Part shown: positions 1 through 9,306 of the stretch, piece by piece
Numbering within the stretch: position 1 is the stretch's first letter
Layout of the letters: every line of letters starts with the position of its first letter
Assembly: GCF_001685355.1 (NCBI RefSeq)
Contig: NZ_CP016438.1
Location: 4,588,001 to 4,652,000, forward strand
DNA: 64,000 nt
From: Streptomyces lincolnensis
GTDB taxonomy: Bacteria; Actinomycetota; Actinomycetes; Streptomycetales; Streptomycetaceae
Direction: 5' to 3'
Program-made: the position numbers and the translations under genes
Notes under the pieces: model-generated
What the model saw: only the letters and a program-made list of their open reading frames with translations
What the model was told of the DNA's origin: nothing
Databases searched by the model: none

Positions 1-303
1 GGCGAACCGCCCGACATCCGCGACGATCATCGCCCTACGCCGGTCCGCGCGCCGGTCCGCCCACGCCCCGCCCGGGATCGACAGCAGCAACGACGGCAGC
101 AGCGCCACCGCCGTCAGCCACCCCATCTCGGCCGCACCCGCGTCCAGCAGCACCACGGCGGCCAGCGGGATCGCCAGGATGTTGATCTCGTCCCCGACCA
201 GCGAGACACTCTGCGCGGTCCAGTACAGCCGGAACCCCCGCTCCCGCAGCAGCCCGGGTCGCTGCGCCGCGTCGCCGGTGGCCTTCCGGCGGGCCGCCCT
301 CAT
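1..303 (-). CDS. MFS transporter, N-terminal part (gene runs off the left edge)
   Basis: Reading back from the ATG at 303 gives about 100 residues without a stop. There is a short basic leader, then FRLYWTAQSVSLVGDEIN, a first hydrophobic helix, a second helix (GWLTAVALLPSLLLSIPGG) and the loop AWADRRADRR. That helix-helix-DRR arrangement is the N-terminus and motif-A loop of major facilitator drug/siderophore exporters of the MFS_3/EntS type. Its start codon overlaps the TGA of the upstream acetyltransferase, so the two are probably translationally coupled. The substrate cannot be told from this fragment. Confidence 0.8.
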   Translation of the reverse strand, partial: MRAARRKATGDAAQRPGLLRERGFRLYWTAQSVSLVGDEINILAIPLAAVVLLDAGAAEMGWLTAVALLPSLLLSIPGGAWADRRADRRRAMIVADVGRFA

Positions 304-875
304 ACGACGCCGTACGCGGGGACGGGCAGGGTCAGCAGCATGATGTGGGACGCGGGTTCGTCGTCGGCCGGGTGCCAGCTGCCGACCTGACGGTAGCCCC
401 ACGCGGCGTAGGCGGCGTGCGCCGGCGCCGCTTCCGGCTCGGGCCGCATCGCCAACGTGACGCGCTCGACGCCCAGGCCCTCCAGGAGGTGGGCGTGCAA
501 CCGGGCGGCCACTCCTTTCCGCCGCCACGGAGCGCGTACCGCGAGTTCGACGATGCCCAGGGTGCGCTTCCCGTTCTCGGCCGCGAACTCCGCCGTGGTC
601 TCCTCCCCCATCGCCTTCCACCAGCCGGTCTCCGGCGGCAGGGGGTACCCGAAGGCGTACCCGACCGGCAGGCCGCCGTAGCGGGCCACGACGAGACGAG
701 CGCGGGGAAGGCGGACCTCCTGCGCGAACCGGTCCACGAAGTCCGCGATCTCCTTCACGCCCTCGCAGTACGGCGGTTCGACCCAGATCTCCTTGTACAT
801 CGGCAGCACGAGATCAAGCTGCGCGGCACACTCCAGCCCCTCCCACCGCTCCACCGTGACCGGCGACTTCGTCAT
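300..875 (-). CDS. GNAT family N-acetyltransferase
   Basis: The protein is about 191 aa. The core motif ELAVRAPWRRKGVAARLHAHLL is the acetyl-CoA pyrophosphate loop (R/Q-x-x-G-x-G/A) of the GNAT fold. It is followed by the AMRPEP strand and the AHAAYAAWGYRQVG helix-strand that closes the fold. I chose the ATG at 875 because GGGAGGGAACGG lies directly before it; an in-frame start at 899 lacks such a site. The stop overlaps the ATG of the MFS gene, suggesting an acetylate-and-export pair. The acceptor substrate is unknown. Confidence 0.85.
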   Translation of the reverse strand: MTKSPVTVERWEGLECAAQLDLVLPMYKEIWVEPPYCEGVKEIADFVDRFAQEVRLPRARLVVARYGGLPVGYAFGYPLPPETGWWKAMGEETTAEFAAENGKRTLGIVELAVRAPWRRKGVAARLHAHLLEGLGVERVTLAMRPEPEAAPAHAAYAAWGYRQVGSWHPADDEPASHIMLLTLPVPAYGVV

Positions 876-925
876 CCGTTCCCTCCCGTGCCCTGCCACC
901 GGCCGAAGCCGGAGCCGACGTCGAT

Positions 926-2386
926 TCAGCGCCTGCCCGGACCAACCGGGATGGACCTACGGGACCGCTCCCCGATGCCGACGCCACCCTTCGGGGCGAG
1001 GAGGCGGGGGGCGGGCCTGCGGGTGCCGGCGCCTGGGGTGATCTTCGCGGTGGTGGGGCGACGGAGGGGCCTGCGGCCGCCGACACCGGAACCGCTCTTC
1101 AACGTGGCGGAACGGCGGACAACCCTGCGGGAGCCGATGCCCCCACCGCCGGTCTTCGCGGTGGCGGAGTGGCGAACCGGCCTGCGGGTAGCGAGGCCGG
1201 GGGTGCCGCCCTTGAATGTGGCGGGACGTCGGACAATCCTGCGGGTGCCGGTGGCCGGGCCGCCGGCCTTCGCGGTGAGGCGGCGGCGCACCGTCCTGCG
1301 GGAACCGATGCCCCTACTGCCGGTCTTGGCGGTGGCGGAGTGGCGGACAATCCTGCGCGTGCCGATGCTCGGGCCGCCGCCCTTCAGCGTGGTGATACGT
1401 CGGACGGGCCTCCGGCTACCGACGCCCGGGGTGCCCTTCGCGGTGGCGGGGCGGCTGACGGGCCTACGGCTGCCGACGCCAGGGGTGACCTTCACGGTCG
1501 CGGGGTGGCGGACAACCCTGCGCGTGCCGATGCTCGGGCCATTCCCCTTCAACGTGGCGGGACGGCGGACATGCCTGCGGCCACCAATGCCAGAGTTGCC
1601 CTTCACGGTGACGGGGCGGAGGACCGTCCTGCGGCCGCCGATGCCGTGGCCGCCTTTGAAAATGACAGCGCGGCCGCCGACGCTCGGGCCGCTGCCCTTC
1701 GCGGTCGCGGGACGACGCGCAGACCTGCGGCCACCGATGCCTGGGGTGGACTTCGCGGTAGCCGGGTAGCGGAGAGCCCTGCGGCTGCGGGTACCAACGC
1801 TCGGACCGCTGGCCTTCGAGGTGACGAGGCGGCGGACCGGCCTGCGGTTGCCGACGCCCGGGGTGTTCTTCGCAGTCGCGGGGCGACGGACGGGCATGCG
1901 AGTGCCAGCGCCAGGGGTGAGCTTCGCAGTGGTGGGGTGGCAGACCGTGGCACGGCCGCCCACGCTGGGGCCGTTTTTCGCGGTGGCGGCGCGGCGGACA
2001 GACCTGCGGCCACTGACACCCGGGTTGCCCTTCAGCGTGACGAGGCGGCACACGGACTCGCGTCCGGAGACACCCGGAGTGCCCTTGCGACGGCTGTCGA
2101 TGCCGGAGCCCCCCTTCGCAGTGGGGTGGTCGCAGACAGACCTGCGGGTGCCAGTGCTCGGGCCGCCCTTCGCCATGGCAGGGCGGTTGACACGCCTGCG
2201 GCTACCAACCCCCGGGCCACCGGTCTTCAGCGTGGTGGCACGTCGGACGGGCCTCCGGCTACCGACGCCCGGGGTGCCCTCGCAACGGCTGCCGATGCCC
2301 CCGCCGCTGCCCTTCAAGGTTGCAGGACACAGAGCCAGTGTTCCCGGGGCAGGCGCAGGCGCCTCAAGTTCCATAAGGGCGAGCAT
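926..2386 (-). CDS. Arginine-rich tandem-repeat protein, function unknown
   Basis: The protein is about 486 aa from the ATG at 2386, which has GGAGAGG nine bases upstream; the frame stays open to a GTG at 2488. After a leader of about 25 residues it is made of some 25 head-to-tail units of 18-19 aa with consensus GxGxRRxVRRxATAKGxP. The charge is extremely positive, with almost no acidic residues, and there is no signal peptide or membrane segment. All six frames are open here, but only this one has the Streptomyces pattern of G/C third positions and conservative exchanges between units (V/I, S/T, A/L/F before Lys). PATAK and RR motifs resemble the tails of actinobacterial HU and histone-H1-like proteins, so nucleic-acid binding is a guess. 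No family is recognised. Confidence 0.6.
   Translation of the reverse strand: MLALMELEAPAPAPGTLALCPATLKGSGGGIGSRCEGTPGVGSRRPVRRATTLKTGGPGVGSRRRVNRPAMAKGGPSTGTRRSVCDHPTAKGGSGIDSRRKGTPGVSGRESVCRLVTLKGNPGVSGRRSVRRAATAKNGPSVGGRATVCHPTTAKLTPGAGTRMPVRRPATAKNTPGVGNRRPVRRLVTSKASGPSVGTRSRRALRYPATAKSTPGIGGRRSARRPATAKGSGPSVGGRAVIFKGGHGIGGRRTVLRPVTVKGNSGIGGRRHVRRPATLKGNGPSIGTRRVVRHPATVKVTPGVGSRRPVSRPATAKGTPGVGSRRPVRRITTLKGGGPSIGTRRIVRHSATAKTGSRGIGSRRTVRRRLTAKAGGPATGTRRIVRRPATFKGGTPGLATRRPVRHSATAKTGGGGIGSRRVVRRSATLKSGSGVGGRRPLRRPTTAKITPGAGTRRPAPRLLAPKGGVGIGERSRRSIPVGPGRR
950..2330. repeat. 54-57 bp tandem repeat array (about 25 units)
   Basis: The array underlies the Arg-rich protein on the minus strand. 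Units diverge strongly but keep frame, mostly differing by whole codons. A few are shortened, such as the SVGGRAVIFKGGH unit and the two ending KGTP or EGTP. The most constant DNA words are CGCAGG (Arg-Arg) and GCGAAG (Ala-Lys) on the minus strand. Both flanks return to non-repeated sequence. Confidence 0.85.
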
Positions 2387-2549
2387 GAGTTCGGTCCTCT
2401 CCGTCGTGAGGCGGGTTCCGGTCCTGATGCGCGACGTGGCCGGCGTTGGGCTGGCCGCGCTGCCTCCCTGGGACAAGGGTCGGCTCACTCATCGTGTGGT
2501 GATTGCACGCGGCCGGAAACCTGAAGAGTTCTAGGGTCCGGAGCGTTGA

Positions 2550-3889
<1,340 letters not shown>

Positions 3890-4003
3890 GTTCCGCCACC
3901 TCCACGCTGAGTTGCATGTTCAGCACACAGCGTGTCCGTACGGCCTCTAACCTGGCCAGATACAACACCCCAACAACGTCGGCCGTTGGAACGGGAGTCA
4001 CCC

Positions 4004-4843
4004 ATGGCAGGACCGAAGGACCTGGACCCGTCCTCGTCCCCGCGCGCGCTGTTGGGCGCGGAGTTGCGTCACGCGCGCGAGAAGGCGGGGCTGAGCCAGG
4101 ACGAGCTGGGCCAACGGCTGTTCGTCAGCGGCTCGTTCATCGGCCAACTGGAGGCGGGCACGCGGCGGATGCTGCCGGAGTACGCGCGATCACTGGACGA
4201 GGTGTTGGACACGGGGGACTTCTTCCGGCGGAACTGTGGGGCGGCGGCACGGTCGCGATATCCGGACCACTTCGCCGAGGCGGCGGAGGCGGAGAGCACG
4301 GCCAAGGAGATCAGGGAGTACTCACAGCTCCTGATCCCAGGCCTGCTACAGACAACGGCATACGCGCGTGCCGTCTGTCGGGCCTACCAGCCGACGGCTC
4401 CGGACGAGGCGATCGAGGAGGTGGTGTCCGCACGCGTGGAACGGGCCCGCCTACTCGCCGACCCAACAGAGCCGCTGTTGTGGGTGGTGATGGACGAGTC
4501 CGCCCTACGCCGGGCGACCGGCGGGCCCACGGTGATGTCGGAGGCGTTGCAGCACATCGCGGGCCTGATCCGGCGGAACAGGGTGATCGTGCAGGTGTTG
4601 CCCTTCGATGCCGGAGCGCATCCCGCGATGGAAGGCTCCGTCAAGCTGATGGACTTCGAGAACGCACCCCCGCTCGCTTACTTCGAGGGTGTCGGCACCG
4701 GACGTCTGGAGGACGACCCCGCCACCGTCAGGCACCAACGGCTCACCTACGAGCTGCTCACAGCCTCGGCGCTCTCCCCGCGGAATTCCCTGGTCCTGAT
4801 CGAGGCAGTGGCGCAGGATTACGCCCATGAGCAGCATCCCTGA
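4004..4843 (+). CDS. XRE-type helix-turn-helix regulator with DUF5753 domain
   Basis: The protein is 279 aa. Residues about 15-70 form a Cro/CI HTH (LRHAREKAGLSQDELGQRL, then GSFIGQLEAGTRR). The remainder is the DUF5753 domain, recognisable by EYSQLLIPGLLQTTAYARAV and VIVQVLPFDAGAHPAM. The ATG at 4004 has ACGGGAG upstream. It overlaps the DUF397 gene by 17 bp. Such pairs are very abundant in Streptomyces, where relatives influence development and antibiotic production; the ligand is unknown. Confidence 0.93.
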   Translation: MAGPKDLDPSSSPRALLGAELRHAREKAGLSQDELGQRLFVSGSFIGQLEAGTRRMLPEYARSLDEVLDTGDFFRRNCGAAARSRYPDHFAEAAEAESTAKEIREYSQLLIPGLLQTTAYARAVCRAYQPTAPDEAIEEVVSARVERARLLADPTEPLLWVVMDESALRRATGGPTVMSEALQHIAGLIRRNRVIVQVLPFDAGAHPAMEGSVKLMDFENAPPLAYFEGVGTGRLEDDPATVRHQRLTYELLTASALSPRNSLVLIEAVAQDYAHEQHP

Positions 4844-5033
4844 GTACGACCTGGACACGGGCACCTGGCACAAGTCCAGCTACAGCGGAGGCAGCGGCGG
4901 CAACTGCCTCGAAGTCGCCGACGGCAACCCCACCATCATCCCCGTCCGCGACTCCAAGAACCCCCGGGGCCCGAAGCTCGCGTTCCGGCCGGAGGCATGG
5001 TCCGCGTTCCTCGAAGCGGTGAAGGCACCCTAG
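4827..5033 (+). CDS. DUF397 protein, partner of the XRE regulator
   Basis: The 68-aa product shows the family hallmarks WHKSSYSGGSGGNCLEVA, VRDSKNPRGPKLAF and WSAFLEAVK. The start lies inside the end of the upstream regulator gene, so translation is coupled. DUF397 proteins are regularly encoded next to XRE-DUF5753 regulators and are thought to modulate them, in a toxin-antitoxin-like or partner relationship. Confidence 0.95.
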   Translation: MSSIPEYDLDTGTWHKSSYSGGSGGNCLEVADGNPTIIPVRDSKNPRGPKLAFRPEAWSAFLEAVKAP

Positions 5034-5095
5034 GCGCGGAAGCCACGTGAGACCCGGACACCATGACCAGCGTGCCCGGGTCGGTCGATGTGCCC

Positions 5096-5569
5096 TCAGC
5101 AGATGTCGAGGCGATTAAAGTCGTACGTCGCGTAGTCCGGCACCGTGGTGATCACGCCGTTCGCGGGAATCTTGGTGGAGTACCTGGGCCCCCAGAAGTG
5201 GACCTGGGCTCCGCCGGTCTGGTTGTTGCGAACAGCGAGCGCGTCGACGAAGTTCGAGAGCGACCGCGTATCGCACTTGAACAGGTGGAAGACGCTGTGC
5301 TTGCCGTCGCCCTGGCCAACCGACACGCAGGCGATGCCACTTGCCAGGGAGCACGCGACCAGCGCCGTGTTCCGATCGCCGCTCGCCACGTTCCGCTGTA
5401 CCCACTCGCCCGAGAACAGCGGGTAGATCTGCGGTGTCCATGCGGCCGTTCCCGTCGCACCGTTCGTGGCTGCCTGTGCCGGTGCCTGCGCCGCCAGCGG
5501 AACGAGGACTGCGGCGACCAGCGTCGCGACCATCGCGGCCGCCCGATTCCTGAGTCGTGTCGATCTCAT
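5096..5569 (-). CDS. Small secreted protein, function unknown
   Basis: The precursor is 157 aa with a clear Sec signal: basic MRSTRLRNRAA, hydrophobic MVATLVAAVLVPLAA, and cleavage near AQAA. The mature part has three cysteines, two central (ALVACSLASGIACVSVG) and one terminal, plus aromatic segments such as QVHFWGPRYSTK. GGGAGATCAC precedes the ATG. No family is recognised. It lies beside another small secreted protein in the same orientation. Confidence 0.75.
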   Translation of the reverse strand: MRSTRLRNRAAAMVATLVAAVLVPLAAQAPAQAATNGATGTAAWTPQIYPLFSGEWVQRNVASGDRNTALVACSLASGIACVSVGQGDGKHSVFHLFKCDTRSLSNFVDALAVRNNQTGGAQVHFWGPRYSTKIPANGVITTVPDYATYDFNRLDIC

Positions 5570-5705
5570 GTGATCTCCCTTGTAGTCGCACCGAGTCAGC
5601 GCCTCGAAGCGTAGGGAGCGCCAGGGACGTCGTGACCCTGGGAATTGTCAGGGTGGGCACCGCCACTCTGCGTGGCGGTGCCCCGTGGGCCGACGGACCG
5701 TGCCG

Positions 5706-6029
5706 TCAGCAGTCGAGGTAGGAGTCGTAGATCCAGACGCCGGTGGTCCCGCCCACCAGGTCGCCCATGATCCAGCGACCGTCGTAGTCGCGGTAGATGA
5801 GCTGGTCCCCCCTGTTCACCTTGCCGAGGACCGGGTGGTTGGTGCCGGGGCCGCCACGGAAGTTGACCCCGTCGTCGTTGACGGTGCAGATGAGGTCCTG
5901 CCGCACGACGTGGGCGGAGCCTGAGGCGGGGGCGACGGTCTCGGTGGCCTGCCCGGCCTGTGCGAGCGGCCCGGCGATCAGTGCGACGCCGCTGATCAGA
6001 GCGGCCGCGGCCAGCATTCGCTTCTGCAT
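5706..6029 (-). CDS. Small secreted SH3-like protein
   Basis: I place the start at the ATG at 6029, preceded by AGAGGAATCCC. This gives 107 aa with a signal peptide (MQKRMLAAAALISGVALIAG, cut near AQA). The mature part, with CTVNDDGVNFRGGPGTNHPV and KVNRGDQLIYRDYDGRWIMGDL, is a bacterial SH3 (SH3_3) domain. Such domains often bind cell-wall peptides. There are two cysteines, at the domain start and the C-terminus. It diverges from the nSTAND gene, sharing a promoter region of about 150 bp. Confidence 0.8.
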   Translation of the reverse strand: MQKRMLAAAALISGVALIAGPLAQAGQATETVAPASGSAHVVRQDLICTVNDDGVNFRGGPGTNHPVLGKVNRGDQLIYRDYDGRWIMGDLVGGTTGVWIYDSYLDC

Positions 6030-6179
6030 GGGATTCCTCTTTTCCGTTCGTTGTCGGGTCCTCGGTGCGGGACCCGATGCACCGTTTGTAGCCGCTAATC
6101 TGTTGTTCAAGACCGGTCGCCCGAAGCTGAACAAACGGATGCCGAACAATCCGTGTGACCAGGGGGAAGGGGTGGGCGT

Positions 6180-9095
6180 GTGCCACGGGGAGAGATTCCT
6201 CTGGACCCGGACGGCGGTCCATTGTTCGAATTCGCGGCGCGCTTACGGAAACTGCGGGAACAGGCCGGTTCTCCCACCTACCGGGACCTCGCGAGGGACG
6301 CGCATTATTCGATCGCGTCGCTGTCCTCGGCCGCGGCCGGACGACAGCTGCCCAGCCTGGCCGTCACCCTCGCCTACGTCCGCGTCTGCGGCGGTGACGA
6401 GCGGGAATGGAAGCTGATCTGGCAGCGGACGGCCGACGCGTGCACCAGCGCGTGCACCGGACAGGGCACGTCGGCCGAGACCGGCCCCGAGGACCGGAGA
6501 AGCGGTGGCGCCAAGCCGCCCTATGTCGGTCTGGCAGCGTTCGGAGAGGCCGATGCCGGTGTTTTCTTCGGCCGCGAGAAACTCACTGGAACCCTTGTCG
6601 AACATCTGAAGGAAAAGCGGCTTCTTGTCTTGTTCGGGGCATCCGGATCCGGAAAGTCGTCCGTGCTGCGCGCGGGTGTGCTTCCCGCTTTTCCCGGTGT
6701 TTCTTCGCTCGTCTTCACACCCGGCCCGCATCCGCTGGAGGAATGCGCCGTCCGGCTGGCGGCCCGCGCCGGGGCCGACCCCGGTCAGGTGCGCGACGGA
6801 CTCACCGCCGAGCCGCCCACCTTCCACCGGCTGGTGCGGCGGATCCTCGCGCGGGAGCAGGAGGCGGGCTCCACGGCGGACGAACTGCTCGTCGTCGTGG
6901 ACCAGTTCGAGGAGGTCTTCACCGTCTGCCGCGACCCGCGGGAACGGGAGCGGTTCCTCGCCGCGCTCCTGCACGCGGCACAGGCCCCCGACAGCCGCAC
7001 GCGGGTCGCCATCGCCGTACGGTCCGACTTCTACACGCACTGCACACGGCTGCCCGGCCTCGTCGACGTCCTGCCCCATGCCCACCATCCCGTCGGCCCG
7101 ATGACCGTCGAGGAGCTGCGAGCGGCGATCGTCAAGCCCGCCGCCCGCTCCCGCCTCACCGTCGAGAGCGCCCTGCTGACGAGCCTCACCGCCGACGCCC
7201 ACGGCCGGCCGGGAGCCCTGCCCCTGCTGTCGCACGCACTGCTGGAGACCTGGAGCCGACGGCGGGGCAACGCTCTCACACTGGCCGGATACCGTGCGGC
7301 GGGCGGCTTCGAGGGTGCGCTCGCCCAGACCGCCGAGGCGTTCCACCATGCCCTGGGCGACAGCGGGCGACAGGCCGCGCGCCGGCTGTTCCTGCGGCTC
7401 GTCGCGCTGGGCGAGGGCACCGAGGACACCAAACGCCGGGTGCCGCGTCAGGAACTCGACGACGGTCCCGATACCGAGTTCGTCCTCGAACAGGCGACCC
7501 GGGCCAGGCTGCTGACCGTCGACGGCGACCACGTGGAGATCGCCCACGAGGCGTTGATCCGCTGCTGGCCCCGGCTCGGCGACTGGCTGGAGGAGGACCG
7601 CGACCAGGAACGTCTGCGACGCGCGCTCACCGAGGCCACCACGCTCTGGGAGTCCCTGGACCACGACCCCGACATCCTGTACCGCGGCGTACGTCTCGCC
7701 GCCGCGAAGGACCTCCCGCGACAGGCACTGACCACACGGGAACGCGCCTTCCTCGATGCCGGCGAGTCGGCGGCGCGGCAGACGCAGCGGCGCGAGGGCC
7801 GCCGCCTGCGTCGTCTGCGCAGGCTGGTCGGCGCCCTGGTCGTCCTGCTCGTGTGTGCCGTGGCCGCCGCCGGCTTCGCCGTACAGGCGCAGAGCACCAT
7901 CACACGGCAACGCAACGAGGCCGTGATCCTGCGAGCCGCCGACGAGGCCGTGCGCCTCAGCCCGAGCAATCCGTCACTGGCCGTCCCGATCGCGCTGGCC
8001 GCCTACCGCCAGGCCCCGCAGAGCCGCACCCGGGACGCCCTGCTCAGCACCCTGTCCATCGCGTCGACCGACCCCCGGCCGACCGGGTACACACCGGCCG
8101 TGACCGCCGACGGCCGCACCCTGGCCATGGCCGACCAGTCGGAGATCGTCCTGTGGGACCTGAGCGATCCACGACAGCTCCGCCGGCTCGGCGCCATCGA
8201 CACCCGCGAATTCGCCCTGAACGGGATCGAGTTCACCCCGCACGGCGACACGCTGGTCGGCGTGGGCAGCGACCACGTGCTCCGGCTGTGGGACGTGAGG
8301 GACCCCCGCCGTCCCACCCTGTTGTGCAAGCGGCCCACGGGGCACACCGAAGCCGTCTACTCCCTCGCCCTGCGCCACGACGGCCGACTGGCCGCCACCA
8401 GCGGTTACGACGACGTCCTCCACCTCTGGGACATCACCGACCCAGCACGTCCCCGCAGGCTCGACAGCCTCGTCGGCCACACCGCCAACGTCAAACCCGT
8501 GGCCTTCAGCCCCGACGGAAGGACCCTGGCCTCGGGCTCCGACGACCGCACCATCCGCGTCTGGGACGTCACCGACCCGCGCCACGCCACCCCCGTCGCC
8601 GTCCTGAAGGGACACCGGCACTTCGTGGACGCCCTCGCCTACAGTCCGGACGGCCGCACCCTGCTGAGCGGGAGCGACGACCATACGGCGAAGCTGTGGG
8701 ACATCAGCGATCTCCCCCGGCACCGTCGGCTGAGCGACCTGGTGAGGCACGCCGACATCGTCGCCGGCGTGGCCTTCGCCTCCCACGGCCGCACCGCGGT
8801 GACCGTCGGTGTGGACGGCGGGGTGAACGTCTGGGACGTGACCGACCCCGCCCGCCCCGCTCCGCTGGCCCACCTCACCAACCCCCGCGGCACGGTCAAG
8901 GAGGTCCGCCACCTCGCGGCACACGGCCTGTTCCTCACCGTGACCGCCCACCGCAGCGTCCAGATCTGGCACACGGAACTCGACCGGGCACTCACCGACG
9001 TGTGCGACCGCTTCCACGGCACCCTCACCCGCGCCCAGTGGTCCCGCCACTTCCCCCGCGTCGACTACTCCCCGCCCTGCCCGCACCGCACCTGA
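6180..9095 (+). CDS. Membrane-anchored HTH - nSTAND1 NTPase - WD40 protein
   Basis: The protein is 971 aa, GTG start after GGGGGAAGGGG. Domains in order: an XRE-like HTH at about 15-75; an nSTAND1 module starting KPPYVGLAAF with FFGRE, Walker A GASGSGKS (153-160) and Walker B LLVVVDQFEE (236-245); a winged-helix region near HVEIAHEALIRCWPRL; one transmembrane helix at about 548-568 after RRLRRLRR; then about seven WD40 blades at 640-940 with repeated 'LWDITDPARP'-type ends. STAND proteins are signal-triggered switches in regulation, cell death and phage defence. The trigger and output are unknown here. The cytosolic HTH with extracytoplasmic propeller suggests a one-protein transmembrane sensor. 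Confidence 0.9.
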   Translation: MPRGEIPLDPDGGPLFEFAARLRKLREQAGSPTYRDLARDAHYSIASLSSAAAGRQLPSLAVTLAYVRVCGGDEREWKLIWQRTADACTSACTGQGTSAETGPEDRRSGGAKPPYVGLAAFGEADAGVFFGREKLTGTLVEHLKEKRLLVLFGASGSGKSSVLRAGVLPAFPGVSSLVFTPGPHPLEECAVRLAARAGADPGQVRDGLTAEPPTFHRLVRRILAREQEAGSTADELLVVVDQFEEVFTVCRDPRERERFLAALLHAAQAPDSRTRVAIAVRSDFYTHCTRLPGLVDVLPHAHHPVGPMTVEELRAAIVKPAARSRLTVESALLTSLTADAHGRPGALPLLSHALLETWSRRRGNALTLAGYRAAGGFEGALAQTAEAFHHALGDSGRQAARRLFLRLVALGEGTEDTKRRVPRQELDDGPDTEFVLEQATRARLLTVDGDHVEIAHEALIRCWPRLGDWLEEDRDQERLRRALTEATTLWESLDHDPDILYRGVRLAAAKDLPRQALTTRERAFLDAGESAARQTQRREGRRLRRLRRLVGALVVLLVCAVAAAGFAVQAQSTITRQRNEAVILRAADEAVRLSPSNPSLAVPIALAAYRQAPQSRTRDALLSTLSIASTDPRPTGYTPAVTADGRTLAMADQSEIVLWDLSDPRQLRRLGAIDTREFALNGIEFTPHGDTLVGVGSDHVLRLWDVRDPRRPTLLCKRPTGHTEAVYSLALRHDGRLAATSGYDDVLHLWDITDPARPRRLDSLVGHTANVKPVAFSPDGRTLASGSDDRTIRVWDVTDPRHATPVAVLKGHRHFVDALAYSPDGRTLLSGSDDHTAKLWDISDLPRHRRLSDLVRHADIVAGVAFASHGRTAVTVGVDGGVNVWDVTDPARPAPLAHLTNPRGTVKEVRHLAAHGLFLTVTAHRSVQIWHTELDRALTDVCDRFHGTLTRAQWSRHFPRVDYSPPCPHRT

Positions 9096-9240
9096 CCCGA
9101 AGCTCAAGCCGTGAGCTCCGAGCCCTCTTTTCAAGGAATGGGTGGAGGGCCTCAACCCGCCCTCCCACCCGGCGAGTTGACGCACCGCAGCCGGTTTGCC
9201 ACGCAGGGTGACGATCCTCTAGCGTGCCCGCATAACGAAC

Positions 9241-9276
9241 AGCCCCCGCCAGGCGCTAGCAACACCTGCGGGGGCT
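9241..9276 (+). promoter_or_regulatory. Leader hairpin before the wHTH gene
   Basis: AGCCCCCGC (9241-9249) pairs perfectly with GCGGGGGCT (9268-9276), and a further CAGG/CCTG can pair inside. There is no T-run behind it, only CTTAACC, and the downstream GTG start is 30 bases away. It could be a terminator for the nSTAND gene or a leader element of the next operon. An AACGAAC stretch and TAGCGT (possible -10) lie just upstream, which favours a transcribed leader. Confidence 0.55.
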
Positions 9277-9306
9277 TAACCGCCGAGATCAGACAAGAGT
9301 GATCCC

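Noticed and set aside
950..2330. Possible CRISPR array
   Set aside because: Units are contiguous, diverged, in frame and without unique spacers; there are no cas genes.
345..2534. Long plus-strand reading frames (474, 451 and 237 codons) over the repeat array
   Set aside because: Third codon positions do not show the Streptomyces G/C bias as the minus frame does, ribosome sites are absent, and one runs through the GNAT gene; treated as shadows of the minus-strand repeat protein.
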